From the NCBI GenBank assembly GCA_009760855.2, contig WPIO01000051.1:980001-1044000 (forward strand): a stretch of 64,000 nucleotides of DNA, written 5' to 3'. The position numbers and the translations under genes are program-made. This DNA comes from Cristatella mucedo (taxonomy: Eukaryota > Bryozoa > Phylactolaemata > Cristatellidae). Positions 1-11,354 of this stretch are shown piece after piece. The stretch's first letter is position 1. The number at the start of each line of letters is the position of its first letter. Under the pieces are notes generated by a model. It was given only the letters and a program-made list of their open reading frames with translations. It was not told where the DNA came from and ran no database searches.

Positions 1-36
1 GCAGCCGCGCTCGCGGCTACAGCGAGGAATGCACAC

Positions 37-138
37 CTGCTTGTCGTCGATGCTGTCTAGTGAGCCGTCCGCGCGACCGTCTTCGCTCGTCGGAATGACG
101 CCCGAGAGGCCGACGCCCGTCTCAGCTCCGCTGGACAT
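37..138 (-). CDS. Possible first coding exon of an unidentified gene running off the left edge
   Basis: Reading leftward, an ATG at 138 is the first Met after an in-frame TAG about 60 bases upstream. It opens a 34-codon acidic, Ser/Gly/Asp-rich frame starting MSSGAETGVGLSG and ending in SLDSIDDKQ at a good splice donor (CAG followed by GTGTGC at 36-31). The surrounding 450 bases are GC- and CpG-rich, as at a promoter. The composition resembles a disordered N-terminus; I recognise no family. If the donor is not used, the frame stays open to base 1. The overlapping plus-strand frame (29-271) looks like a shadow of it. This is an inference from frame, donor and CpG context only. Confidence 0.35.
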
Positions 139-1645
139 CGAAGGCGAAGCCGGCGGGAGAAGCTGGCGACAGGATGCAGGCCGCCGCGTCAGCTACAACC
201 TACACTGCCGGTTTACAGGAGAAGTCCCTCTCAGGCTTAGCCGGCGACTGAACGCTGAGGACACCTGTTAAGTTATCTTACTATTTTCGAGCGTCATGTA
301 AAAATGGGCTCGCGATGGCTCTAGCATAGCGCGCCACGTGACGAACCACGTGGCGCCTTCCTGCGGACGGATCCTCGAGTCGAGCAGTCGCATTCGGGAG
401 TCCGCTCGCCGAAAACGGCTGCTGGACGAGGGAGGGGGGCTCAGATCCCGCGCGATTGCAATGGTGAATAAGCAAACCCTATAGTGGATAGCGAACCTCT
501 AGTTCACGGAAAGCTGTTGGAATTCTGATTTTAATTTTAGAAATGTAAGCGCGGTGTTTCTTCCGTGAATATTTTGCCCCGTTTGGGCCTGCGATGCGGA
601 CGACATGATAACGTACTCCGAAACTGATCGCGTCCTGATTGGGGGCGGCATCGCGTGCGCCTATAGGGTGACCGCCGTGTGTAGTACCTTCCCCGTCACC
701 AGTCGTACGCAGTGCCGTCGCAATTTTTACTTCTTAATAAAGCTAATCCGGTGTACCTCTGCCTTTGTCGGCTGTCAAAGATGTATCCCTCGAGTTTTAA
801 CGGAGCCGCCAGCAACAGCATCGCGCCCACATTTTTTGGTGAACTTCAAAGCTCATCTTACATTTGGCCCGTACGACAGCGAAGACAAGACCAATGCCAT
901 TATGGCCCCAACCTTCCAATGGAGGTTCAACGGGGGCGGGGCGGGCGATCCTACGTTGGATGTACTGTAAATGAAGCGACGCTAGGGACGTTAGCAGATA
1001 AATCATCGTTTGGGCATAGCCAATCGATGACGTTGGCGCGTACTACGTCCTTAACATTGGCTGGCTTGTTTTGAAGCACGCTCCTCTCAGACATCAACAA
1101 GCGACCGCTGGGCCGCTCGAGCTGGCCGGCGTGCCGCTAACGGCGCGAGGCTCCTCCTGTCCTCCCGTCTCTATAAACTGGGTAGACTAGCGCGACAGCA
1201 CCGTTCCGGTGGGGCTACCGCAAGACTCACTCTAGACCTCACTAAATGGTGCTAAACGCGACCGCCGCCAGTGCGGTCATTAAATCCGAGAAATCAGCCC
1301 GCGCGTGCGCGTGCTTCCTCTTTGCTCGATCAGCGGACGAGCGGTAACTGCACATTCTGTCGGAGCTAGAAAGCCCGCCGCCGTTTAAAGGCCTTTGACC
1401 TCCTCGTCTATCGCTGAACGGCCTGAAGTTTTTTGCCTCCTCCTCGCGCCCTCGGCTTCTCTCGTCACAGTAAATTTCGTATTTTTTTCATGACAAAAAT
1501 CATGTCCGTATTCTTTCACTTCAAGGCAGCTTTGGCGTGAAGCGTTTCGTCCGGGGGTCGCTGAGTCCACCATTTCGCGACTCGCACGTGTACAGGTACG
1601 CCTAGGGCTACCTACTTCAACGAACGCTACCAGTTCACGTGTGCA
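139..1645. other. GC-rich flank and unassigned sequence
   Basis: The first 450 bases are CpG-rich and could be the promoter and 5' UTR of the putative minus-strand exon at 37-138. From 450 to 1645 several short frames are open on both strands, but none shows a recognisable domain, splice context or composition bias. I see no RNA gene or clear repeat here. Confidence 0.4.
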
Positions 1646-1649
1646 TTTA

Positions 1650-3595
1650 ACAATAATAAAAATAAGACACTTGATGTAGCACCCTCTGAGAACTCAATCT
1701 CTTTCTAGGCGCTTTAAATTTAATGCAAAGAAAACACGATCGAATGCTTAATGGTAGCCTGCTCAATAAACAACAAGAATAAACGTGGCTAGTTGTGACA
1801 TGCGCAGGGTCAGCATGCAAGTTTGGTTAAAAAAAGGATAGCTGATTTAACAGCCTCTTTTGTATAGCGACAGATGAGCCTGTACGGCTATCACCACCGC
1901 TTGCAGTGGCGATAAAGGATCGCCCACTGCAGGATTCGAGCCCATGACCTCGGGGCCGAGGTCGTGGAAAGCAACCGCCTTACCTAGTGAGCCATTACGG
2001 CTCACCGTTAGTGGCAGCATGCACAGTGTCAGCCGCATAAGCACTTAAAGGTTGAATCGCAGGGACCCACTAAATGCTGTCATAAATAGATGCGTTTTTA
2101 AATGTGGTCAAGGCAGGGGTTGTCGTGACAGAAGTCGGGAGTGAGTTCATGGCTTTGGGAGCATACGAACTAAATGCACGGTCTCCAAAGGATTTGAAGT
2201 TTGCACGAGATATCGGTAAACTGTTAGATTCCAATAAGCGGGTGATACTATGCTTAGCGCGGTGGGGCAGTAGATCTGATAGGTAGGCTAGAGCCAAAGA
2301 ATTCAGGCACCTAAAAGTGAATGACAAAACCTTGAAGTCGATACGTTGCTTGACTGGGAGCCAGGGAAAGTCGGTGGGCAGTGGTGTGATGTGCCAACTG
2401 CACGCTCACGACAGAAAAGCTTAGCTGCAGAGTTTTGTACCATCTGTAAGCGTTTGATTGCACAGGCCGGTGGACCAGTAAGCAGGGAATTACAGAAGTC
2501 AACACGGAAGACCACAAATGCATGGACCAACTTAGACGTGGTACCCCTGTCTAAACAAGCCCGACTTTATGCAATGTTATGCAGCTGAAAGTCGGTAGAT
2601 TTGACTGTGGAGCTGATGTAGTCGTCTAATGAAAGGTCACTTTGGAATAGGACACCTAGATTTCGTGGAGATTCGACAGGATGTATGCTGGCAGAGCCGA
2701 TTATGAGCGTTAGTTTTTCCAATTTCTGAATCACACTTGGTTTGCCCAAAACTAGTAATTTGGTTTTATCACCTTTTATTGTAGGAAAGTTTGCTGCCAT
2801 CCGTGTGCGGATGCCATCAATAAATGCAGCAAGTGAGTTGAGAGAATTCTATGTGCTTGAGGGCTGGGAGAGATTAAAGCAAAGGTAAAACTGAGTATTA
2901 TCTGCATAGAAGTGAAAGCCTAAATTGTGCTTGGCAATCACAGTGGCAAGAGGGAGAGTATAAACCATGAAAAAAAACACGGAGCCCTGAGGTACCCCAT
3001 ATTTCAGAGGTTCTTCTGGTGATCTTTGTCCATTCACATCAATACTCTGGAGTCTCCCATTGAGATAGGACCTGAACCATTGTAATGCAGGGCCAGTAAT
3101 GCCCAGGCGAGATGAGAGGCGCTCAAGAAGAACTTGGTGATCGATAGTATCAAAAGCTGCCGAAAGATCGAGCGAAACAAGCATAGCTACTCTACCCACG
3201 TCTGCATTCTCAAGTAGGTCGTTGTACACCCGAAGCAAAGCTGACTCTGTGGAGTGATTAGCTCTAAAACCAGACTGGAACTTACTAGCAAGGCTTGAAG
3301 TTTCAATGCATGAGTTCAGCTGGTCTGTCACGACTGGTTCCAGTGTCTTTGATAGGAATGGTAGAAGGGAGACTGGGCTGCAGTAACTCAATTTCTCTTG
3401 GTCTGGTGTTGCTTACTTGAGTATAGGCCTGACTACAGCCTTTTTGATAGGTGCTTTGACATGACGTGAGGCTAATGACATTTTAATGATGTTAGTTATG
3501 CATGGCAGCAGCAGATCAATGCATCATAGAAGCAGGAGAGTGGGAAAATGGTCCAAAGGACTCTTTTAACCTTTTTTTAACATTTTTCTCAGCAT
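1650..3595 (-). mobile_element. LINE A copy, CR1/L2-like non-LTR retrotransposon, degenerate
   Basis: On the minus strand this carries reverse-transcriptase segments in order. First a pre-RT piece (about 3595-3400), then fingers/palm with [40 protein letters not shown] and FHFYADNTQFYL (3391-2849, 180 codons open). After it come thumb/connection pieces in shifted frames down to 2070. In the catalytic box the usual FYADD is FYADN, so it is dead. The 3' UTR reaches 1650 and ends in the family hairpin tail (AAAGCGCC pairing with GGCGCTTT in intact copies) followed by TTA-type repeats. A SINE splits the 3' UTR at 1829-2008. Frameshifts separate the reading-frame pieces. No endonuclease domain is present, so the copy is 5' truncated. 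Confidence 0.88.
1829..2008 (-). mobile_element. SINE2 copy (tRNA-derived), nested in a LINE 3' UTR
   Basis: Read on the minus strand, the element starts GGTGAGCCGTAATGGCTCAC. It has a box A-like stretch (GGCTCACTAGG) and a perfect box B-like GGCTCGAATCC. The body then has GCAGTGGGCGATCC, a Leu-free GC hairpin region and the family end GTTAAATCAGCTA followed by an A/T tract. Left and right flanks resume the LINE A 3' UTR on either side of a short repeated GTTA, consistent with a target-site duplication. It is one of at least five copies in the window. Confidence 0.75.
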
Positions 3596-3604
3596 TTGCT
3601 CAGG

Positions 3605-3710
3605 GGTGCTCGCCTAAACCAACCGAGGTCGTGATCTCGAGCCCTGCAGCATACGTAAAGCTCGTGGATAGAGATCGAGTTCTCGTAGGGCGCTATGCGA
3701 ACGAGTTATA
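3605..3710 (+). mobile_element. SINE1 copy, partial (tRNA-derived head with LINE A-like hairpin tail)
   Basis: This has the second half of the tRNA-like head with a box B-like ATCTCGAGCCC. It is followed by the tail containing GTTCTCGTAGGGCGCTAT, the same hairpin arm as other SINE1 copies. The start of the head is degraded: box A is not intact. It abuts the 5' end of the neighbouring LINE A copy. Confidence 0.65.
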
Positions 3711-3721
3711 TAGGTTTTTTA

Positions 3722-4510
3722 TTTCGTTATGTTAGTGACCACCGTCGGCTAACTTACACAGAAGGGCGCTTAGGGCCTTGAGTGTGGTAAGTAAAGCCCT
3801 CCGGCTTAACGTCTGCTCAATATTCGTGGCTTCGCGGAAGTGCACATTGCCGCATAGACATACCGACTAGATATTGTGCTTGGTACAATCTGCCGCAGGC
3901 CAAGTGTGTTTTCTTCGCCGCTCGTGCTTCCTGGGTTTCAGTTGCCTGGCGACGCCTGCTACCCCAGCTCGCTTCGCTGCTCAGGCTGTTCGGACTAGGC
4001 CGTGACGGTCTAAGGGGCGATAAGAGCCCGCATGCCTGCCTGCCTGTCAATGACCGCGGTCAGCCGCTCGGCGAGTCGCCTTGCTCCATTCGTGCGAATC
4101 GTCCTTTTTGTGCGCTCCGCTAAGCTAGCTAAGCAGAGATTTATCAAATCTGGTCCAAGCTTTTGCGGCTTATGGACAACTTACGGAAGCAACAAGTGTA
4201 GTAGGAGCGGCAGCAAAAAGCCTGCCGTCACGTGACAAACTTTTCAACCTGAAACGCCGTTGCTCTTCGTAGACCCAATTGTGACTGCCCGAGATATTAT
4301 TCGCTAAATTCGCTGAACTATAACGGCTAGTGAACCACTTTGCCACGATCTATGGTTAGACGGCATACAAGTCAGTCAATGTCATCCAATAGTCAGTCAG
4401 TTGCTGCGCCGGGCTTTGCTTACACCAGGAGTTTTGAGCTCTTGGCGTTGAGCTGGCGGTAGTTGCATTCGTTACCTTGAGCCAGTTGGCAATTGAGAGG
4501 TGCATCCGGG
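3722..4510. other. No gene recognised
   Basis: Short open frames occur on both strands (for example 3817-4050 minus and 4032-4235 plus), but none has a recognisable domain or splice-compatible context. I see no clear repeat family in this stretch. Confidence 0.4.
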
Positions 4511-4514
4511 TGCA

Positions 4515-4650
4515 GTATTAATAAAAGGACGACTCATTTGTACAGCACCCTAGGAGAACTTAATCTCTATCCGGGCGCTATACAACACGCTGCAAAAGAA
4601 TCAGTACCTAGGGGTTAGTGGTATGCATAGCATCGAGCATGCAACAGCAA
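4515..4650 (-). mobile_element. Short 3' tail fragment of a LINE A/SINE1-type element
   Basis: On the minus strand this shows the hairpin tail: TATAGCGCCCGGATAGAGAT, then AAGTTCTCCTAGGGTGCTGT, and an A/T-rich terminus at 4515. The sequence on the far side (to about 4650) resembles a LINE 3' UTR rather than a tRNA head. It could be a severely 5'-truncated LINE of a related subfamily. Confidence 0.55.
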
Positions 4651-4804
4651 ACAATTAGCACGCGTGCTAATTGTTTGATATCCAGCATGCTAAGCGAACA
4701 TGAAGACATTCGTGGGACCGGTTAGTAAGAACTGTGCCTAGTAAATCTCACAGAACCAATCCACAAAGCATAAGCACGTAAAGCATAAAGGAATAAACTG
4801 ACCG

Positions 4805-6235
4805 GAACAGATGCAGGTTTCAAGAGGCAGCACTCTACCGAAACTGCTCTCCTCCATGTTAACAATGACATTCTACGTGGCAACGACGACGGGAATGTCA
4901 CTGCCCTAGCTCTGCTAGATCTGTCTGCTGCCTTCGACACCATTGATCACGAAGTTCTGCTTGAATGACTGAGAACAACGATCGGTCTGGCAGACGAAGC
5001 ACTGGTGTGGTTTAAATCATACTTGTCTGATCGTGTTCGATCCGTGTCGTGTGGGGGTCAGGTCTCAGACATGAGAAGGGTCACCTGTGGAGTCCCTCAA
5101 GGGTCTGTACTTGGTCCCTTGCTGTTCTCCATTTATACGCAACCTCTGGGAAAAGTGATTAAGGCCCATGGAATAGGATATCACTTCCATGCTGACGATA
5201 CTCAGTTGTATTTGTCATTTAAACCGTCGGAATCTGCTGCAGCAACTGAGAAACTGAATGCTTGCCTTGCCGATATTCGATCCTGGATGCCGGAAAACTT
5301 CCTGAAATTAAATGACGATAAAACCGAACTGCTTCTCATGGGACACCCTAAGCGTGTAGCTGGGTTAAAAGGCTTTGCTGTTCTAATAGGCGATGCTACT
5401 GTGCGACCTTCACCACGTGCTCGTAATCTAGGTGTCGTGTTCGACAGCTGCCTCAATTTCAAAAGCTTCATTCAGAAGACTGCCTCTACAGCTAGCCATC
5501 ACATCCGATCCCTATCCAAGATTAGAAGCTGTCTACCACAGTGGCTTGTAAAAAATTTAACTAGCTCTTTAGTTCTGTCTCGGCTTGATTATTGTAATTC
5601 CCTTTTGGCTGGGCTACCAAAGAAAGCTATAATGCCACTACAGCGGACTATGAATATGGCTGCAAGGCTGGTCTTCAAGTCCCAGCGGTTTGAGCACGTG
5701 TCACCTTTGCTGGAAGAGCTAGGATGGTTGCCGGTTGAGCAAAGGATACGGAGCAAAGTTCTTACGCTGACCCACAAGGCCCGCCATGGCTTGGCTCCTT
5801 CATACCTAGCTGAACTGCTACATCAGTTTCAGCCTGTTCGCACCCTCAGGTCCTGTGTGGACAATAAATTCCGTGTCCCATTCCTCCGCTTAAAGACAGT
5901 TGGCGACAGAAGCTTTAGCTCTGCAGGTCCTAGACTGTGGAACTCGCTTCCACAATTCTTACGCAACGACATCTTCTCTCCGACTGCCGACTATGGCACA
6001 TCTTTTTCAGCGGTCCTGAACTGCTACTTCTATGCTACTCACTACCTCAACTGCTCTCCTAACTCTGCTATGCTTGCCACTTTCTCTTTGTTGCGTGAGA
6101 CGAAGTCTGTTGGCTACCGAATGCGTACCGAAAGCCGCTTAGGCTGTGAGTGCGCTATACAAAACTCTCCTGCGTAACGCCCACATGGTCTTTATGACTT
6201 TGTGGAGTTACTGACGGAGATACATTACATGCATC
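4805..6235 (+). mobile_element. LINE B copy: CR1/L2-like retrotransposon with nearly open RT C-terminal half
   Basis: RT coding begins at the GFKRQHSTETALL box (about 4810). It continues through [18 protein letters not shown], one in-frame TGA at about 4965, and then an uninterrupted frame from 5005 to 6177. That frame contains [42 protein letters not shown] (the catalytic box, with H where Y is usual), [13 protein letters not shown] and the RLDYCNSLLAGLP/LGWLPVEQRI connection motifs. The reading frame runs into the 3' UTR near 5980. The 3' end is a distinctive segment with CGAATGCGTACCGAAAGCCG that recurs at 14.1 and 42.8 kb, and it finishes at an ACATTACAT motif. Lacks the N-terminal endonuclease part, so it is 5' truncated. 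It is much less decayed than most LINE pieces here. Confidence 0.9.
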
Positions 6236-6258
6236 TTAGCAGAGGCTTAAACGATGCT

Positions 6259-6396
6259 GGTTTGGCCCAGTGATCAAGGTCCTCACCTCGACCAAGCTAA
6301 ATGTGAATGTGTTTGATTATTGAGGTCGTGGGCTTGAGCCTCGTGGCGTATGTGAAGCGCCTGAATGGAGATCAAGTTCTCTTAGGGCGCTATACA

Positions 6397-6408
<12 letters not shown>
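6259..6408 (+). mobile_element. SINE1 copy, near full length
   Basis: A tRNA-like head (TGGCCCAGTGATCAAGG, a box A variant, then GGGCTTGAGCC as box B) is followed by the hairpin tail AAGCGCCTGAATGGAGATCA, AGTTCTCTTAGGGCGCTAT and ACAAATAAATTAT. The tail runs directly into a (TA)n(TG)n microsatellite, which probably grew from the SINE 3' repeat. Confidence 0.75.

Positions 6409-6493
<85 letters not shown>
6403..6493. repeat. Microsatellite (TA)n(TG)n(TA)n
   Basis: About 28 bases of TA repeats, then about 50 bases of TG repeats, then a short TA run, located exactly at the 3' end of a SINE1 copy. Open frames through it (TyrIle and CysVal runs) are repeat artefacts. Confidence 0.95.
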
Positions 6494-6504
6494 AGGTCAC
6501 TGCA

Positions 6505-6905
6505 AGTAGTGACCTTGCACGGAAGCGAGTTCCACACTTTTGGCCCGATGGACTTGAAGACTCAACCACCAAAAGATATCAATTTAGTACGACGGACGAT
6601 GCGATGACAAGACGCTGATTAGCGGATGAAACGAGAGCTCGGTGGAGAAGCAAAGAGGTCAGTGGTGCAAGCGAGTGAAGCAACTTGTAATCCAGACATG
6701 TAAGACAAATAGATTTGATGCTTTAAAGGGAGCGAACAAAGCTCGGGCATAAGTGCGGTGACGCTGCAGCCACGCAGCAGACGGCAAACCGCACGGGCAG
6801 CCGAGTTTTGATGTAGTCGCAGACGATTAGGGGCGCATGCCGGGAGTCCTGAATGATGTAGTGAATTGCAGTTATCTAGACGCGACGTGACAAACTAGTG
6901 AGTTG
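6505..6905 (-). mobile_element. LINE C fragment (RT C-terminal region)
   Basis: On the minus strand, pieces reading like a retrotransposon RT connection domain appear in order: a DNCNSLHHSGLPACA-like box, an RLRLHQNSAARAVCRLL-like box, then [16 protein letters not shown] near the low-coordinate end. Frames are broken by stops. The LNA wording differs from LINE A and B here, so I treat it as a third lineage, also represented at 43.0-43.3 kb. Confidence 0.65.
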
Positions 6906-7635
6906 TTGCTTTGGCAGCTGTACTGTTATCGACCCACGCCCCCATTTTGACAGCGATGTTCCTTGACTGCCGAGTGGGCCGACTTGATGCTGAAGGAAAT
7001 GCGCTCACCCAATGACTAGTCGCTTTGAAATGGCACGCTGAGATTTGCGGTCAAATGACGTCACTGGAGTAGCGTAACCAATTTTGACGACGGTGCGATT
7101 CGTGCGAGAGCTGCTGTGCGCTTATGCTGGACGACTGCGGTGCTCACCGTCGTCGACTTCTTTGCTCAGTCGATATGGAACTTCTATCTGAAGGTGCTGG
7201 CGCTCTGCGCGGCTGCCGCGTTCTGCCACTGTCGGCACAGCTGCGAGAATATTAATATTCTCTGCAGATTCTGTAGTACCAAAATGTAGTGTTAGCAAGC
7301 GCGTAACAAGGTTACCAAGGTTACGAGGATTTATTCCATTGGCTGCTGGGGAGCTCCAGCTGCACATTATACGGCTCGTTGCGGATACTTGTTGTTAGTC
7401 TCTTATCTTGTAATTTTCAAGCAAAAGAATTCTTTTAATCATTGAATGAAACAAGCTTTCCATGCCAATAGTGTTAATTATATACTATAGCCTCCAGATT
7501 GAGTTAGCACAGCGTGTCCATTCAAACATAGCCGTATTGGCAGAAATCCTACCTATAACGAGTTGTTAGCGTTTGCAGCCGACCTGAAAGAAGCCTTGAA
7601 GAACGAAACCTCCATAATTTTGGATGTATCATCGC
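6906..7635. other. No gene recognised
   Basis: Nothing recognisable. The 81-codon minus-strand frame at 7122-7367 has no domain or family signature. Confidence 0.4.
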
Positions 7636-7639
7636 GAGT

Positions 7640-8480
7640 CCTGTAAACGGAATTCGTGTAATTCGGCCCTGCCAGCATATCTCCTGTTGAATCTTTACGC
7701 AATCTAGTTGTTCTATTCGGTTAAAAAGTGAACTTACAGTGAACGATCACATCAGCTCCACAGTCCAATCTGCCTACTTTCAGCTACATAACATTGCTAA
7801 ACTTCGGGCTTTCTTAGACAGGGATACGACATCTAAATTTGTCCAGGCACTCTCGACTTCTGTAACTCACTGTTTGCTGGTCTACGGGCCTACGCAATCA
7901 GGCGCTTACATTTGGTGCAAAACTCTGCAGCCAGGCTTGTCTGTCGCGAGCGTCGCAGTTGCCACATCACATCGCTTCTCGCCGACCTGCACTGGCTCCC
8001 ACCCAAGCAGTGCATCGACTTCAAGGTTATGTCACTTACTTTTATGTTCCTTCGCTATACGGCTTCAGCCCACCAATCAGACCTATTTCACCACTCGGCT
8101 AAGCATCGCACCGCCCACTTTTCTGAATCTAACTTTTAGCCTCGTACGAACCTCAAACCCTTTAAAGACCATGCCTTTATTTCGCATCCTCCCAAAGCCA
8201 AGAACTTGCTTACGACTGACGTCATGAAATTCCTGATTTGACGAAACTTAGAAAGAAGCTAAACGAATCTATGTATCAGAGCATTTGGTGGGTCCATATG
8301 ATTCGTCCTTTGTGTGCTCATGCAGGCTGACCCTGTGCATGCCACCTCTAACCATGTTATGTTAGTTGACATTGAGCATCCTTCCACTAACCATTTGAGC
8401 ATTCTTCCTTTGCAGCATGTTTAAAGTGCCTAGAAAGAGACTTACTTATCTGATAGCAATATATAAATATATTATCATTA
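7640..8480 (+). mobile_element. LINE A copy, 5'-truncated and frameshifted
   Basis: The plus strand carries the post-catalytic part of the LINE A protein. [20 protein letters not shown] is at 7739, and the [20 protein letters not shown] and [11 protein letters not shown] boxes are at 7912, in another frame. The 3' UTR follows to about 8430, where a degraded hairpin tail (AAAGTGCCTAGAAAGAGAC) ends in TATTATCATTATG. Confidence 0.85.
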
Positions 8481-8741
8481 TGATTTTTAAATTGCAGTAG
8501 TAAAATCTAAAAATATCTTACTATATACTCCTTTCAATATCCCAGAGCTAAAGTTATCTCTACTAATTCAAGCAAGAAAGCCCGTCCTTCCGCCACGCGG
8601 CATGATGGCGCTGTGCTGTCTTCCGTTACAAGTACTTCCGGGAGTGACGTGTAATAGATGTGACTCAGAGAAGCGAGTCCACAGGCAATAAGCTCTCGTA
8701 ATAGCTCGAAGAGCTTTGAAAAAACTCTTTACTTCAATAGG

Positions 8742-9445
8742 TATAATAATAATAATGCACTTGATAAAGCGCCCTCAGAGAACTCAAATCTCTTTCTAGG
8801 CGCTTTACATTTGCTGCAAAGGAAACAACACGGTTGAACGATGAGTGGTATCATGCTTGATAAAAAAAAACACGAATAACATGGTTAGGGTTGACATGCA
8901 CAGGGTCAGCATGCAAGTGTGGTTAGTGGTAGCATGCGCAGTGTCAGCACGCATAAGCACATAAAGGACGAATCACAGGGACCCACTAAAAGCTGTCACA
9001 AATAGGTGCATTTGTAAGTTCTTTTTAAATGTGGTCAAGTCAGGGGATGTTTTGACGCAAGTTGGAAGTGAGTTCCAGGCTTTGGGAGCATACGAACTAA
9101 AGCACGGTCTCCAAAGAATTTGAAATTTGTACGAGGTATCGGTAAACAGTTAGATTCCTAAAAGCGGGTGGTGCGATGCTTGGCCTGGTGGGGCAGGAGA
9201 TCTGATAGGTAGGCTGGAGCCAAAGAATAGAGGGATCTAAAAGTGAGCGACAAAACCTTGAATACGATCCATTGCTTGACTGGTAGCCAGTGCAGGTCGA
9301 CGAGAAGTGGTGTGATGTGGCAACTGCGACGCTCATGACAGACAAGCCTAGCTGCAGAATTTTGCACCAGCTGCAAGCGAAGCGCCTGATTGCACATGCC
9401 GGCAGGCCAGCAACCAGTGAGTTACAGAAATCAAGGCGGGATGTC
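8742..9445 (-). mobile_element. LINE A copy, 5'-truncated
   Basis: The low-coordinate edge is an (ATA)n tract followed by the complete hairpin tail (GATAAAGCGCCCTCAGAGAA and TTTCTAGGCGCTTTACAT on the plus strand). Moving right, the 3' UTR is followed by minus-strand RT C-terminal coding, in two frames (9474-9097 and 9397-9158), with [17 protein letters not shown] and [20 protein letters not shown]. It stops abruptly near 9445. Confidence 0.87.
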
Positions 9446-11350
9446 AACAATGGGTCCGAAGCTCTCTCTAACAATAAGGAGAAAAAGACTAGTGGAAGAG
9501 GTCAGCACTGAGTGTCGCACTCCCGAAACCCAATGGTAACACCATGTACCGCAAGTTCGACAACATGATGAGACTGCATCACTCCGCCTGTGGAGAACAA
9601 GAAGTGCGGGCACCTTAGCCTCAGGCTAAGACGCGTGGATCGTTTGCAGCCTCAGGCTAAGACACGGGGATCATTCATTTTTCAGTATTAATGGCATGCT
9701 CAATTTATCTATGCACTTGCTTGGCACGCCTGCTGAACCTTGTGCTGGAGATCGTGTACACTTAGATGCAGGAATTTAAGCAGCCCGCGTTCGCGTTAAC
9801 TGTACTTTTAGTAAACGCCATTCTCTCTTTTGAACTGCCTAAAAGGTAGAAGCAAGGGTAACCAGATATCACCAGTCGCGTCCATAACATGTGGGCTGCC
9901 TTGAGTCCAGACTATAGAGTACGTGGCCAACAGCGACTTCAGTAGAGACACTTCGGGATGGTGCTTTGGAGTCCAGCGATGCTGGTGAAGTCGAGTCGTA
10001 GAAAAGTTTGAGAAAAAAGCGTTGAGCGAGAGACAGCTTTATCATCACAAGAGATCGGGCTTTATTGTTTTCGTATTTAAAGCAGTTTTGCAATGCATTC
10101 ATTGCTGAAGATGAAGTCTTCAGCAAGTCCTCTGGCGCCTCAAATGTTTAGCATGCCGAATGACTTGCCATTCAGTTTGTACGCAGTTTTTGATGCTGTG
10201 AAAGAAGGAATCAATCAGCAAGAGCTATTTCAGTTGTAGAGTATTCAAATGTTGGCGGAATTTACCGCGTTTTCCTTTTCGCTAATTTCTGCAGCCTTGG
10301 GAAGAAAGACCTGCAGGACTATTTCAAACCTGTAGTTCGATTGCATGCAGGCTGGTACCACTCCTTTCCTCAACAGCTGGTGGGAGCATCCCCGAGAGGG
10401 GTCTGTGCACAGCTGTGGTCAGCTTCTAATGAGGCGTCGACACAGGCCGATAACCCGCTGGTGAACAGATGGTGGATTCACCATCGGGGTCGGCCAAGGG
10501 ACAGCCGGAGTTAAGGAGAGGAGACTCGAGTGTGAGAAGGGGGCGAAAGCAGTCGTGCGTCTTGCTGCTCCGTGCCTTGTGCAATAAACCGTTGGCGTTG
10601 TTCATCGGCTGGCTCTCTGATGTATGTACCAAACTACAAAACCCACCACCAATGGCATATTTTAGAGTAGGTAATTGTTAATCATGATATGGAAACATTG
10701 AGATGTAGCGCCATATAGTATAGCTAAATTTATTTCCAGGAATTGAATACAAATGCCAGGAGAGAAAGCGTGTCAATTTTTTTATGGTAAACTGCGCAAT
10801 ATCAGCACGCACAGTCAGAGACAAAACATTGCCCACGTAGTATGAAGAACCGATTGGCGTTCAGCTTTTTTAAATGTCCTCAATTTAGGGGATGTCTTTT
10901 TACGGGAATTTAATTTTTGGAGGAATTTAATTATTTTTAGTTATTTTTTTATTCTTTTTAATTACTTGTAGAGGAATTTAATTGTTTAGGGGAATTTATG
11001 TCTTTTTAGGGGAATGTAGTCAATTTAGGGGATGGCAGTCGGAAGTGAGCTGCAAGCTTTAGTAGTATTGGAGCTGTCGCCCGGTCTCAAAAAAAGTATT
11101 TCTGTTAGAGCCACAAGCAAAAGACCGTAGTCAGAGGCGGCGAAAGCCATTCTTGGTTCTGCTACAAGAAATGGCTTAACAGTAAACATGCTGAATGTCC
11201 CCCACTAGTTCATATTGCCAGAAGGCTACAGTGCCATCACCCATATGCTGTGAAAGGGATGGATATTGTTTGGCTGAGCTGACTGAAAGAAGCCACGGCC
11301 TAGATTGCCTCCAGGCTAATGCTTATACCCTATGGCAGTGCTGATTTTGA
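9446..11350. other. Unassigned stretch with minor repeats
   Basis: No gene recognised. It contains a 25-bp direct duplication at 9617-9672. At 10885-11035 there is an A/T-rich tract with the irregularly repeated motif TTTAGGGGAATTTA. An AATAAACCG motif in a GC-rich context (10440-10640) loosely resembles similar motifs at 12.4 and 13.4 kb, but no terminal repeat pair could be established. Confidence 0.4.
9617..9672. repeat. 25-bp direct duplication
   Basis: AGCCTCAGGCTAAGAC followed by a GC-rich 9-mer occurs twice (9617-9641 and 9648-9672), with two mismatches and a 6-bp spacer. Each copy holds the small palindrome TTAGCCTCAGGCTAA or its equivalent. Function unknown. Confidence 0.7.
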
Positions 11351-11354
11351 GGGA

